A stretch of 64,000 nt of DNA. Source: Massospora cicadina. Lineage: Eukaryota; Entomophthoromycota; Entomophthoromycetes; Entomophthorales; Entomophthoraceae. The notes beneath the pieces are model-generated. The model worked only from the letters and a program-made list of their open reading frames with translations. It had not been told where the DNA came from and ran no database searches. The DNA is taken from positions 89,117-153,116 of the forward strand of contig JAKSZP010000186.1 in the NCBI GenBank assembly GCA_022478985.1, written 5' to 3'. Numbering within the stretch: position 1 is the first letter of the stretch; each line of letters begins with the position of its first letter. This document shows positions 10,990-22,238 of this stretch, piece after piece. Position numbers and translations under genes: made by a program.

Positions 10990-11880
10990 GCAAACTGAGG
11001 GATGAAGTGACATTAGTAGTCCACCATCCCACGGAATACTTAAATATTTCTAAGGTATGAGGGGACGACATCTTCTTAATAGTCGTGCCTTTATCTGGGA
11101 TATACTGAATTCCATCTTTTTTATTCCTGTGCCCAAGAAATTCTATTTCAGATTAGGAATAAAGAGCACTTCAAAGGCTTGAGCTTTATTAAGCCTTTCT
11201 AAGATGATTAAAATCTTCCTGGAGGTGCTCCACATGGCCTTTGTAAGTTCGCAAAAAGACAGTGATAACATCAAGGTATTTGTGGTTATAGTATAGATTT
11301 AAGTCCCCTAGGATCCCGTCCATGGCGCGTTGGAAGGTGGCGGGCGCGTTGCAAAGGCCATGGGGCATCCCTTTGCTTATATTGGGTGGCTTGGTTTGAA
11401 AATAAAATAGTAGAAACCCTAATTGGCTATAAGCTCATTTTGACTCCTCAACATGTTCTAGCTCTAATTTCCAGTACCTGCTAGCAAGGTCTATAGCAGA
11501 AAGTATATAGGACCAGTAAGCAAGTGGAGAGAGCCGTCAATCTGGGACAAGGGGTAACTGTCCTTCTTGGTACTTCAGTAAAGTATTTGATAGTCCATCA
11601 CTACATGATGACTGACATCCTTCTTCTGAACTGACTGGAGTGTGGAGGCCAAAGGGCTTCAGGAAGGCACCAATAGCCCTGCTTTGAGTAGCTGCTTTAG
11701 ATCAACAGCCACCTGTGCCTCTTCAACCTTACTTTTCCAGTAGGGATGGGATTGAATGGGGTTGAGCGTACCCAGTATCAACGTGATGTAAAACGCCATT
11801 CATTTCCAAAAATCATAGGTAGAGGGTGAGAAGAGGTCTGAGTATTCTTCAAGTAATTTTTTAATTTGGCTCTGTTGTTC
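10990..11880 (-). pseudogene. Element G reverse transcriptase
   Basis: The minus strand shows the Ty3/gypsy blocks: KSKVEEAQVAVDLKQLLKAG, a STKKDSYPLSQIDG block, and GMPHGLCNAPATFQRAMDGI at about 11310-11370. A YLDV block stands where YxDD should be, so the second catalytic aspartate has become valine. Frameshifts and stops separate the blocks. Confidence 0.85.
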
Positions 11881-11989
11881 ACTGGTGAGCTCTTGCCCAA
11901 TTGAGGTATCAAATAGAGCTTCCAGGGGGTGTTTCTAGCCCAAAATCCTTAAGCTTCCAAAACTTTACAATTTCATTAATGTTTAAACG

Positions 11990-12260
11990 GGAAGGAGGTA
12001 AACATAAGTGGCTGTAGTATCAGTCACACTGTCTTAGCTTTGTCAGTGAGATTATCCAGCAGCACTTGTATGTATCCAGCATAGGCAGGATCTAAGATCC
12101 CTGGACAGGTCAGGACCTTTTTGACAGAAGGGCTTTCCATGCCTTGTATTTCTAGCATTTGTCCTGAGGGAATATTGATATGTACCTGGTTATTAATAAC
12201 GGCCTGGGACTTTGGCAGTATCTTAGTAAGCTTAAGCAAGTAAATAGGCATGTCTCCTGA
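11990..12260 (-). pseudogene. Element G dUTPase-like domain
   Basis: A stop-free minus-strand stretch (12024-12251) has I-L-P-K-S-Q-A-V-I near its start, then VHINIPSGQMLEIQG, then LTCPGILDPAYAGYIQVLL and a D-N-L-T-D-K block. This resembles dUTPase motifs, including motif 3 (G-V-I-D-x-D-Y-x-G-x-I-x-V-x-L-x-N) with the first aspartate kept and the second changed to alanine. Upstream is the protease and downstream the reverse transcriptase. Recognised by pattern only. Confidence 0.6.
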
Positions 12261-12299
12261 CCATCTACTGCAGGGGGTATCTATAATAGAGAACCCCTT

Positions 12300-12905
12300 A
12301 AATGGTATTCAAAACTGTCAAACCAGCTTTAGTTTACTTTAGGCAAGCCCAAGCTTTGTCCTCTGTACTAGTGCAACGTGTGGTTTCATAAACCTAGGGG
12401 ACCCTAAGTCCTATAAGAAAAAAATTCTTTATCGCAGTGCATGATGGTAGAATATAGTCCCAGAGAAACAGGGTTCCAAGAAGTAGGTTGTAACTTAGGT
12501 TGTCTAATGAGACAGCTGAGCTATTCACTAAAAAGCCTTCCAAAAGAATGGTCTAGCGACTTTGATGCACTTTATTAATAGAAAAGAAATGACATTTATG
12601 AGGAAATTACTGTCATCAATGGTGTGGACAGAGATTTTATGAACTCTAAAAATGACTCTTGTAACTAAGCTCCTGAACTGAGAAGGCATAGTGAGAAACA
12701 TTGGAGGTTCATCAGAAAAACAGTAAGCAGTATCAAGTTTTTTATTAGTGATGGGTACCAAATCATCCTCTGGAATGACAATATCATAAATATTGGAGGT
12801 CACTAAATATTCTTGAGGTGGTTCAGGGATATTGGCATGAAGTGCCTCACCCTTCATGCTGACTTCCATTTTCCCACTTCCTTGGCAAGTTTCTACCAAC
12901 AAGTC
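12300..12905 (-). pseudogene. Element G protease
   Basis: The minus frame reads HTIDDSNFLINVIS, a degenerate form of the aspartic protease active site (A-x-I-D-S-G-x-x-x-N-F-I-S). It later reads SLDNLSYNLLLGTLFL, the C-terminal signature. The D-S-G triplet appears as D-D-S. The segment upstream to about 13131 is gag or linker. Confidence 0.6.
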
Positions 12906-14690
12906 TTGGTGCTATGACAGAACCCATTACAGTAGGAGCATCATGGTCTGCGGTTCTTCCTGTTCTTGACAACATAGTCTCAAAGATACTGGGAGAGTCG
13001 GAGGTAGAGGACTTGGGATGCAATATAGACGCAGAAATTTCATTAAGTGCTTCCTTATTTTCCTGGAACAAGGTGAAGCTGATCTTCTGGTCAATCATGT
13101 GCATTTTTATCTCATGATAGGATCTCAACACAGAGAGGACCTCGGTTTAGTCATGTCCAATGTAGTATGATTATTGGTTACCAAGGGTTATGCTTAGGCA
13201 TAGAAGCAGCTGAAAATTTACAATAATTTCTCCTTTGTTCGACTGAACGGCCATGATTTCCTGCTTCAGTTTGGCCAAAGCATGGTTAATTCAGAGATTC
13301 TGGATTAGGGCCATACAAAATTGTTCCAAAGTATTATACTCCTTAAAATGGGGAGTCATAATCTCATGGCCTGTACTATTTAGGCAGGAGTGAATGTGCT
13401 TCACCTTCTGATGGTTTGTGGTCTCCTCCATATAGTTCTTGTAAGCGTATAAGAATGAGGTAATACTTTTCTGTCCTAGAGTGAATTCTCCTTGAAATTA
13501 GACTTAAAGTCAGTCACAATAGGAGTGAAAAGTGTACGGATCGCAGAACCTGGTCTAGTCTTAGATCTTTCCAGTTTCTCATAGTCATGAGGGGCTTTTT
13601 AATCTAATTGTTGTATTAATCCTTCTAGAGCCTTCTGAACTTTATCACAATTTTGCTTGTGCTGGGTGATGTGGATATTGGTGAGCTTGACATATGCAAT
13701 AATATCATCTCATCTGACAAGGCATCAATCAAGACTCTAGGGTCAAGAGAGACTCCATCTACTTTGAGCTTGCATCCTTTAGCCAAATTTTGTATTTGAT
13801 CCCATAAAGCAGCGAGCCCATTAGATCGTCTTGTTTCCAGAAGTTGTTAGGATTGCCAGAAGTAGGCACCACAGGGACTGGATAGTCCACTGGGCCCTTA
13901 TAGCCCTTAGGCCTTCTGGACCTTCTAATCCCATGAGCCTTTCAGGACCTTCACTCCTGGAGGCAATATTGTAGGAGGCTAACTCCTTGTAGTGCTGCTA
14001 GAGTGTCCACCCAGGGTCCTCGATCTGGTTGAGACATTGACTCCAGGTGGGCTTGAGGAACTGCACTTTCAGATAAAGCAGGTCCTCAAGGTAACCCAAA
14101 ATTTTACATTCCAACATAGCGAGTGATCATGAGCCTCATTGATCAGCCAAAGGTCATCAACAATGGCCTTTTGATTGTCATGAATGAAAGAAGAGGCAAC
14201 ATTATAGAAATTGATAATTTTTGAATTTAGGGTTTCTAGTGAGCCCTAGTTTTCACGCTACTTCATGGTTATACAACACAACTATTTGTTGGATTCGGTG
14301 TATGACAGGGATGGACAAAGCTTAGGAGCTAGCATTCAGTGCCCAAAGCGAATTCTCCCAAGGGTAGTAGGGCAAAGAAATGAAAATCTCACATTGTGGA
14401 AGGCACTAAAGAGGCTCAAGAGCAACTGGAGTGGCCTCCCGCATACTAGATGACATTCAATAGTTGTTGGATAATCTCGTTGAGGTTCTCATATTGGACT
14501 TGATAATGATTTGGGTCAATGGAAGTTAAGGTAAATTGGAAGTTGTCCCAAAATTCTAGACTATCAGGCTGTAGACGAGGTACTTTGTAATGAGAGGTGT
14601 TAATCCATTGAGCTACACTACTAGACTGATAGGCAGGTGGCTTTCTTGATTTATATTATTCTCTATTTTCATGATAGACGTTTTCACTTG
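12906..14690 (-). pseudogene. Element G gag region
   Basis: This is the segment between the primer binding site and protease on the minus strand. A readable open stretch (12847-13131) is charged and coiled-coil-like. I see no clear CCHC knuckle. The frame after the LTR begins M-K-I-E-N, matching M-K-M-E-S at the same place in the second G copy (near 63490). It is broken by stops. Confidence 0.5.
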
Positions 14691-14729
14691 AACAGCTCAG
14701 AGCCCTGTAGCGATCACCACTTATCTTGG

Positions 14730-15200
14730 TATAACAGTTCTCTTGAATGAAACATTGGTTTGAAAACGAGCTCAAAGCTGTTAAACTTGTCTAGAAGTCA
14801 AAGTAGAAAAAAACGACAGAATATAATTGAGTACTTTATTGAGTTATAAAGATTAAATACTTATAGGGCGAGTTTGAACATGATGCCAAGAAGACCTCCA
14901 TGGCCCTGCACAATTAGGACTTTTCAGTTCCTTCCAGATCGCCCATTTGTTGAACCCTAATTTTTCTGCGTCATCCTGTTGGCTGTAATGGTGAGAGCCG
15001 CGCCTTTAGATGTTCAGGAAGTGGATATGCATTTCCAGAAGGCATCTCCATCAAATCATGGGTGTGTGATGCTTCCTGATTGGAAACTCTAATCAATGCT
15101 TTATAAAATGGGTTTCAATTATTATGGCTAAAAATTCAACTTATTGCGGCTCTAATTGTAAGTAGGAATATCAGCTTGCTCATCTTCTAAAAGACCAATA
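14730..15200 (-). repeat. 5' LTR of element G
   Basis: It aligns with 1-371 and with 62966-63433. The inner end is followed on the minus strand by the primer binding site at 14701-14719 (TGGTGATCGCTACAGGG). The outer end is marked by CCAATA, decayed from CCAACA. Length is about 471 bases. Confidence 0.8.
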
Positions 15201-16330
15201 AATAGCTTCAAAGTTTGCGGAGTTGGATGATATTTTACGAATTTAGAATAAAAGATGACTAGTATATAGACAAACTTATTTAATACAACTTATTTGAGAG
15301 TGTTTAATTAAGAATATAATAGCGCTATTTATGGTGGTAAGGTTAAACAAAGATACTTATAAAAAATAAAGGGAAATAAAAGGATAATGTGGGTACTAGG
15401 AATAATATGGATAAAGCTTATATATATAGGAATACAACAGAAAAAAATATTTAATATCCAGCGTTGCATTAGTCTATATGATGATTAGGAGGAGAATTAT
15501 CAGACGGCTCTTTTTTTACTTCATGGGAACATTAGCGCATCACCTGAGTATCACAGTATTCACATAACATTTGAAAGCTGACATATATTGTATATTGCTA
15601 GATAGCATTGCATGGGCGACTCTGAGAGGTTTATTAATCAGTTTTGCCATCTAAGATTGATTAATCCCTGGGTGAGAATGAAGGTTACCTGGGTGCATTG
15701 ATAGGTGAAGCAATAAGAATGGAATATATCCCAAATTTGTTAAGCTGAAGTTGGCTTTACCAATGTTTGAAGCTATATAACCTAAAGAAATTTTTTATTT
15801 TTAGGTTAAAGACTAAAAAAGTATTGATTGACAAAATAAAAATACTAAATAAAGTTCTGGATTGGTAAGTGAATGAGTAAATTAAAAGCTTACTTTTAAG
15901 GCTTCACACTTATTAGAGAAAAGCTTACAATAGGTCAAAAATAATTTTAAATTGATTATTGAAAAAAATTATTAAGACTTTATATGATCAATTCTTGATT
16001 TATTTCCTGTTCCAAGAAACTCTGAAAAACCCTAAATCCACTCAATCAAACAAAAAACAGAATTTTGTATTTGACTTGCACCCATCCTCTGCCTATCCTA
16101 AAGTGAGATAAATGTGTTGATTCATTATATATTTAAATAATAAATTAATATTTTAGAAACATTTATATAAATACTGAATTATCTATATAGCTTTTCTCCA
16201 GGGAGAAATTTTATTTATCCAGAATAGTCTCAAAACTTACTAAACCAATCTCTTCATAACTTTATATACTTTTATCAGTATGATTATGCCATATATCTTT
16301 CAAAGTTTTCAGCCTAAATTAGATATCATT
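15201..16330. other. Unassigned AT-rich stretch
   Basis: I see no gene, LTR pair, RNA gene or repeat linking this stretch to the rest of the window. It is AT-rich with stops in all frames. Confidence 0.4.
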
Positions 16331-16396
16331 TAAGAAACATGACCAACATTCAATTCTTTTTCAGTTTATTCAATGTATCTATTTCAATTTTTTCAG

Positions 16397-16533
16397 TGAA
16401 GGATAAACTGGGAATGGACACTTCCAGTAAAAGAAAAAGAAACAAAAAGACAAATGAAAAGGACTACAGAGGAGTCATAGCTACATCCTGTTGTCAGAGG
16501 GACCACCAGTTCTTGGAAGAGTGGAGGTGTCAG
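16397..16533 (+). other. Weak candidate exon
   Basis: A 137-bp open stretch lies between a good acceptor (pyrimidine tract then CAG at 16394-16396) and a strong donor (CAG then GTAAGG at 16534). It encodes a basic run SSKRKRNKKTNEKDY and a C-C-Q-R-D-H-Q-F block. I do not recognise the protein. No partner exons are visible, so it may be chance. Confidence 0.2.
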
Positions 16534-16559
16534 GTAAGGCTTTCTTAAATACATAACAC

Positions 16560-16978
16560 AAATGAAAGAAAAGGTCCATAATTTGAAATTAAATAAGGAA
16601 CCAGGATGAAACTAGCCAGCGTTGGCGTGAATTAAGAAGGGCCAACCAACCAGGCTATATGTGGTCCATAAAGTGGGAGTGGAAGCAGAAGACAGCTTCA
16701 CAAAGAGTGGGAGCAGTGCCAGAAAAAGCATCCAGGCAATGTTATGTATCGGCCAAAATGCAATTGCTACAATTAAGAAATGAAGAGAAGGAGGATTGGG
16801 GTAACACCTGATAATAGCAAAAATGTTTTAGACAGGTTGAAAGCCTGTTTGCATCTTGGCGAAAGAGACACATGACTTCACGTCAGATCGCCTGGGATGG
16901 CGAAAAATATTTCAAATGGTGGACTAAAGACCCATATTGGCCGCGCACTGCACATGAAGATTTAGAGGCGTTGGACCA
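16560..16978. other. Likely 3' flank or tail of the LINE
   Basis: This lies just beyond the readable end of the minus-strand LINE. It may include its 3' untranslated end. No poly(A) boundary or duplication could be fixed. Confidence 0.3.
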
Positions 16979-17984
16979 TTATGCAGTGTGGTAAACCCTC
17001 TTCTTGCATTTACATACATGTGCGCAAATCCTGGGCTGTAATAAAGGATGGTGGGAACACCTCCAAATGACCTTCTGGGTGTCCAAAGAGTAAGTGATGT
17101 CTAACATTTCAACATAGTCAACATGGGCAATGGCATTTGGACGGCAAAGTACAGCTTTGTGCAAACCAATTTGCCCATAAACTTCTTGGATGTAAAGGGG
17201 AACAGGGCGACCCCTCTGGGAGGTGTGACCACTGATGCTGATCCTCATTTATGCACTCCGCATGGTCAGGAGAATCTTCTTAGAGTGGGCAGGGGCCCTG
17301 TGAGGGCCTGAATCAGAGGGTTGAAGCCAGATAGTTCAGCTTATAATTAGGGTGTCTTGATTGCGAAGGTGAAGAGCACAGGCAAAGTGGGCCATGCCGC
17401 ACGAGACCAGGGTTAATAGGGAGTGTGTGGTTTGTTACCTGGGCAATCTAAGGTTCAAGTAACCATGTAAGAATGGTCCGCATAGTTGATCACTCCCATA
17501 CCTCCACCGTGGCGTAGCCAACAAGGACGTCAATATGCACAGGGGGAGGGCGGCCTATCCATAGCCGCCTCTTGGATTAGGGCATTGAGGGTTGCAAAGA
17601 AGGATGGTGAAAAATCATTTGCATGCACAAAAAACAAACGATGGACAGAAGTAGTGAGTTGGCAACCAGATCCGGCCATTCAAGATAGTTTAATAGCCTC
17701 TGATGGGGGCGATGCGCTTAGTTACTTTGTATAGAATGTGGTTTTCCAAAACAGAGGTGACATATCTACCGCCTCTAGCCATAATTCCATGTGATGTACT
17801 AGACACTATCGGGCTTGGAAACAAATGGGAGCACAAGAGGGAGTTATGTGATGACTGCCTTGATAAATGAACAAGGGACCGAGAAGCTGGAATGTTCTGA
17901 CGTTCAAGTATGGAAGGTGAACAGCAAGATTGATAATTGCTAAGAGGGTTGATCTAAGTTTTGTTGGCATTGAGGGATGCATTA
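16979..17984 (-). pseudogene. LINE C-terminal region
   Basis: This follows the reverse transcriptase. A frame with MARGGRYVTSVL resembles the '(L/G)-G-G-x-G-V' region downstream of LINE reverse transcriptases. The final open stretch (16979-17248) is rich in cysteine and histidine (HAHV, CKCKK). It ends near 16979. Confidence 0.5.
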
Positions 17985-19090
17985 CTAACCTTAAAGTATT
18001 CTGAATGGTAGATTCCAGGACGCATGCTAATATGTTAATTAGAGATACTGACAACTATTGTCAGCAATTGCCAGTATCATAACTGAGTATATGCCCTCGC
18101 AATTATATACCAGTAAGAAGGACATTTGCATTTTGGAGGAGTGGGTCACGGATAAAGCTGTACAAAAGAGGGCTTAAAGGGTCACCCTGATGGAAACCTT
18201 TTTGGGGACAAACCAAATCATTTAGGAAACCTGAGCCACGTAACTTCATTGTGGCTGATTCAGCAAGCAACATTAACCAATTGATGAAGCGATATGGAAG
18301 CTGAAACTTATGGAAGCAAGCCCTAAGGTAAGTCTAATCACAATGTTCATAGTCTTTTTGTTAATCCAGTAATACAAGCGCACCAGTAGCAGGGGATTGG
18401 AAATATTTTTCCTATATGGACATTATCCCATATGAATCTTCTGAGTATGAAGCCAATTTTTTAGGTAATATTACTTAAGAGGCAACTTCCTCAAGGTTCT
18501 TTGCCATAATTTTGGTAGTGATTGATATAAGTGTTAGTAAGAGAGATAGGGCGCTAGTTTGCTAGGTACAGCCTACACCCTTTTTATACAAAGTTACCTT
18601 ATATGCCTCTTGAATGCTAGGAAGGAGGAATGTCTCCAACATACATCTAGTTATTGAGGCTAAAAGTAGGTTGGATATTAGAAAAATATAACTTGTAAAA
18701 TTAGTAAGGAATCCCATCAGGGCCTAGGAATCTCTGTGTGGTGCACCGTGAACAGCAAACCAAAATTCATCTCGCAATATTAGATTTATTAGGTTTGTGT
18801 TCAGGGAATGGTTTGGATATGTGCACTATCAAGGAATGAGTCAATTTCAGCAGGCATGATATGGTCGGACCTGTACAGTGTAGAGTAAACATGAGAACTT
18901 TGGTGGGCACCTCCTCTGGTGTATTTGAGATGAAATTTCCATACGCAAACCTGGACACAATGAATATTAAGTTTAGGAGATAAAAACCAGTTGAAAAAAT
19001 AAGTGTAGCTCGTTGCACCCGCCATAATATTTTTGGCTTTGTATTTTATGCTAACTTTATGTTGGTGTTCTCTTACCAGTGCACTCAAGT
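17985..19090 (-). pseudogene. LINE reverse transcriptase
   Basis: On the minus strand I read blocks in order: GPDGIPY-FYKLYFSN, a L-L-T-L-I-S-I-T-T-K-I block, S-E-D-S-Y-G-I, GALVLLD followed by QKDYEHCD, then PQKGFHQGDPLSPLLYSFI. The catalytic 'A-Y-A-D-D' block reads AYTQL, so both aspartates are lost. The leading part (18801-19088) is an open stretch ending FLDSAHIQTIP, just before the fingers domain. Confidence 0.85.
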
Positions 19091-19559
19091 GGATGACACC
19101 TCAGCCCGCTTGCATCCCCATGCAGGGCCATACCTACAGCAATAAATTGCTCTCAAGGTGATCTATTTATGCTAGAGTATGCCAAATGATCATTTAGGCA
19201 GCAAGGGAGAACCGCGACAATATGTGGCAAGCCTAGGAAACTGTGTGTGACTTAAAAGCAGACCATGTGGTGAGTGAATTGGCACAGAAAGGAGTCATAA
19301 ACTCATGTGCTGAAGTTGCAGTTTTGTCCCAGTGTGAGAACTTGGACAAAGTGAGATAGACAGGCAAAGCTTACTCCATCCTGACGCCTTTGCTAGTGGG
19401 CGTGATGGAGTAAACTATAACTGAAACCATTATATGGCTTTTAAAAATTAATATTAGTGGTGGTATAGTGCGAAATTTGGGAGCAAACCCCAATGGTGCA
19501 AGAATGAGGTCTATGCATGACATTGACAGCAACTAAACATTGTTTACCTGAGGGAGAGA

Positions 19560-20095
19560 CATGTTAGGAAGAAGGGGAGAGTGATTAGAATAATATCATA
19601 TAGGCCCAAGGTAGCCTTCAGGACGCGAAGACAACATGTCCTTGTGGTGGATCAACCATAGAAGGCCACCATTCTGTGGCTGAGTTCACTCAAATGTTTA
19701 GATCAACAACCACAAAGGCATTAGGTGGAAGGTGAAGAATTACAACTTATAAAAAAATCCCTGATAAACCTGTTCACAGGACAGGGCATAAACGCTAGTA
19801 TTTTGTGTACGTTGTCACACCATGGAAATGTAATGGCCGGTCTGAGGCCATTCAAAAAAATTAATGAGAGATAAATTTAAATTTACTGTTCCCCAATAAC
19901 AGAACCCCAAAGTGCAGTTACCAAAATGACACAGTTTGATGAGTATGCGTGCCCATGCTTCTCATCCCCAGAGGACAGTGGGTTTTGGTATTACTAGGAT
20001 GTTCACAGGTAGGTTTTTAGAAAACTCTGCTTCTTTGCCTGTGATGGAAAGTCATTGAGTCCCATGATGTTCAAAAGGCCCAATTTCTTCTGAGA
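19560..20095 (-). pseudogene. LINE endonuclease domain
   Basis: The start reads LGLLNIMGLNDFPSQAKK, close to the first strand of APE-type endonucleases (L-N-V-R-G-L-N-D-x-x-K-Q). Further on is PPNAFVVVDLNI, corresponding to the 'V-V-G-D-F-N' motif with aspartate and asparagine kept. The domain nicks target DNA and so makes target-site duplications. Several frameshifts separate the parts. Confidence 0.6.
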
Positions 20096-20329
20096 TGCCC
20101 ATTGTACCTATGGAGCTATGAGGAGGGTCCCAGCCCTACCCCTTTGCTTTCCATGGGCATAGATGCATCTTTACTATGAGTACCATACTGGTGTGCAGCG
20201 ACAGGATTGTAATATGTAACCTTCAAGGTTGCAGATTTGGGCTTTTTTGTTTTTGGGTGCGCAATTTTTTCTGATATGGTGCACTTGCAATTAAACATCA
20301 GCAGGATCATTTAATTCAGTTGGGATAAG

Positions 20330-20910
20330 TTGGGGAAACTTGGTTTCAGTCAGTGTGCAGGTTGCATGTGTGGGTGTGCAAAGCCCTAAGAGTTGGGCTG
20401 AGGGATGGGGATTGACACAATAAGATTGTCTAGATGATTGGGATTGGGCAGATGAGGAAAATTACGCCTTGTTATACAAAGCTGTTCAAGAGAGGTTAAG
20501 GTCGCTTCTAAGGCTTCTACCTTGACGGCTGGCTTATGAGTCTATTTGGCCTTCTCGCATTCCTGTGGGGACACATGTTCAATTTTAATATTATGACCTA
20601 TTTTGCCCTAATGAAAGGCGAGTGCAGTATTACCTATTCATTTATTGTCAGCGACAGCTTCATCCATCAGCTCAAAAACAGACTCATCATGTTTCAGCCC
20701 TCTTTGACAGGGGTGTATACTTTGTAACCAGAAGAGTGGCAGAAGGTGCATATGGGCGGTGCTCTATCCAATGTTTCCCAGAAAGCTTGAGTCTGCTTCC
20801 ATTCAATTGTGAGGGTAGTGTAATGGGGGTTATTAGTGAATCCTCCGCGATATCTTTGTTCAGGATTATAACTTCAAAAGCCTTACCCATACTAAGGGTA
20901 GGCATAAGTG
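20330..20910 (-). pseudogene. LINE ORF1-like region
   Basis: An open minus frame (20687-20905) precedes the endonuclease. It contains a strand-like G-K-A-F-E-V-I-I-L-N block and ends YAPSATLLVTKYTPLSK. This suits the RNA-binding ORF1 protein of LINEs by position, but no zinc knuckle can be read. Confidence 0.35.
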
Positions 20911-20944
20911 AGAAGCGTTGTGATTCTAACTAATTGGTTTCTCT

Positions 20945-21316
20945 GTAGGTGTCAAAGCCATCATATAGGTGTTGCTCAATGACTTTATGAGCCAAATTCA
21001 AAGGGAGGTAATCAAAATAAATAAAGATGTGTTTAGACTATGTCTAGCATTTGCGCTTCATCTCAACCACCCATTGACTATCCAGGAGAATAATCAAAAT
21101 TCACCTGTGCATCTTCATTTATCACTTCTGCTGGTTTATACCCAAGGTCCAACCATCCACAGGTCTAAAATATGAGGCACCCCATAAATGGCGTGCTGTA
21201 AGAATTTGTCCAAATTTTTACAAAGCTTTTCAACGTGCCATTGAATCCATCTCCAGGAAATTTAAACCCATGCTCCACCAAAGTCAACGGTTTATAGTGG
21301 AGAATATTAATATACT
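20945..21316. other. Unassigned flank of the LINE
   Basis: I recognise nothing here. Short open frames exist, without family motifs. Confidence 0.3.
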
Positions 21317-21368
21317 AGTTCACTTTATTTTTTGGGACCATCTAGTACTGAAAAGTTTACTTTATTTT
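21317..21368 (+). mobile_element. Micro-insertion 1 with 15-bp duplications
   Basis: AGTTCACTTTATTTT (21317-21331) and AGTTTACTTTATTTT (21354-21368) flank a 22-bp core (21332-21353) containing GGACCATCTAGTACTGAAA. The A-ending core with long direct flanks is what target-primed reverse transcription leaves. Confidence 0.75.
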
Positions 21369-21650
21369 CTATTCCAAAGATCATGGGGGGTAATTCACCA
21401 TGGGTTTTTATCTTGTGCTTGTCCTCTGAATTCTCCAGAGATTTTTTTTCCATTATGTGTTGAAAATAATGGCCCTGTGCCTTTTGCCTCACTTTCCCTC
21501 TTTACCATGCTTCAGGTGTACACTCATCTTTAATTTTGTACAGCTTAAAAAACTAACAGCTTTTTAATTGAATTGGTTGCAATAGTTGTTGCTTTGGAAA
21601 ATAGAAGTTAATTATTCCATGTATTTTGATATCTATAATAAACATCCCTC

Positions 21651-21937
21651 AAGGGGGTGGATGGCGAGTCAGTAGGGCGTATGGCTACCAACCTGAAGGT
21701 TGCAGGTTTGATTCCCACCCTTTGCACATCAATTGGGGTGCCAGCCAAAGGAAGCTATTGGCGGTTAGTAGGTCTAATAACACAAAAACATTATTCATGA
21801 TGTAACCAAAAAAATTGAGTACTGATCCGGTGGTAAAAACTTTCTTTGATGGAGTTGCTCCTGCTCAGGTTTCTTGTCATTTCTTTATTTCTTTCAGTAA
21901 TGCCTGTCCCGTGGTTGGCTTGCTTTGGTTGAATAAA
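21651..21937 (+). mobile_element. tRNA-derived SINE
   Basis: The head resembles a tRNA gene. It has an A-box-like stretch TGGCGAGTCAGTAGG (21662-21676) and a B box GGTTTGATTCC at 21705-21715 (consensus GGTTCGANTCC). These are the internal promoter for RNA polymerase III. A body of about 200 bases follows and ends in an A-rich GAATAAA. Both sides carry the same 14 bases AATAAACATCCCTC (21637-21650 and 21938-21951). I cannot name the parent tRNA. Confidence 0.85.
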
Positions 21938-21951
21938 AATAAACATCCCTC

Positions 21952-22186
21952 GACCTATCAGATGGTCACCATAATAAAGATTCTTGATAATGCTATATTT
22001 ATGTATAAAAATTAAGTTTATAAATTGTATTGTTTTTAAAGTATTTTACCAAAAATAGGCACCTACTTAAGCAGGTTCTAAATAGAAATTTTCTATTTAT
22101 TTGGTAGTGATAGTGTTTATAAAATTAACATTTTACCTAATGGTAAAAAACTTAAAGGCAAATCAGATTTTAAATTAGAATAATCT
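21952..22186. other. Unassigned AT-rich spacer
   Basis: I see no gene or repeat, only AT-rich sequence between the SINE and micro-insertion 2. Confidence 0.3.
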
Positions 22187-22231
22187 AAAGCTTTGGCTAG
22201 GACCATCTAGTACTAAAAAAAGCTTTGGCTA
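22187..22231 (+). mobile_element. Micro-insertion 2 with 13-bp duplications
   Basis: AAAGCTTTGGCTA occurs at 22187-22199 and again at 22219-22231. The 19 bases between (GGACCATCTAGTACTAAAA) match the cores of micro-insertions 1 and 3. Confidence 0.8.
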
Positions 22232-22238
22232 ATTGTCC

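Larger units (their letters stand above)
1..15200 (-). mobile_element. Ty3/gypsy element G (decayed, minus strand)
   Basis: This is an LTR retrotransposon read right to left. Its 5' LTR is at 14730-15200 and its 3' LTR runs from 371 to beyond the window start. Between them I can read gag, protease, a dUTPase-like domain, reverse transcriptase, RNase H and integrase in the usual order. The integrase is broken twice, by element H (887-9176) and by a solo LTR (9293-9872); the pieces on either side continue the same domain. Stops and frameshifts occur throughout, so it is a dead copy. A second copy of this family starts at 62966 on the other strand. Confidence 0.85.
16979..20910 (-). mobile_element. 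LINE (non-LTR retrotransposon), decayed, minus strand
   Basis: Read right to left, this holds an ORF1-like region, an endonuclease, a reverse transcriptase and a C-terminal region in the order of APE-type LINEs. The wording of the reverse transcriptase (GALVLLD, HQGDPLSPLLYSF) resembles fungal Tad-like LINEs. Stops and frameshifts are frequent. Neither end nor a target duplication could be fixed. It is the only autonomous LINE here and a possible source of the machinery that moved the SINE and the micro-insertions; that last point is inference. Confidence 0.8.

Noticed and set aside
21662..21735. A functional tRNA gene
   Set aside because: The B box has a T for the invariant C, the stems pair poorly and it continues into a SINE body with duplications at both ends.
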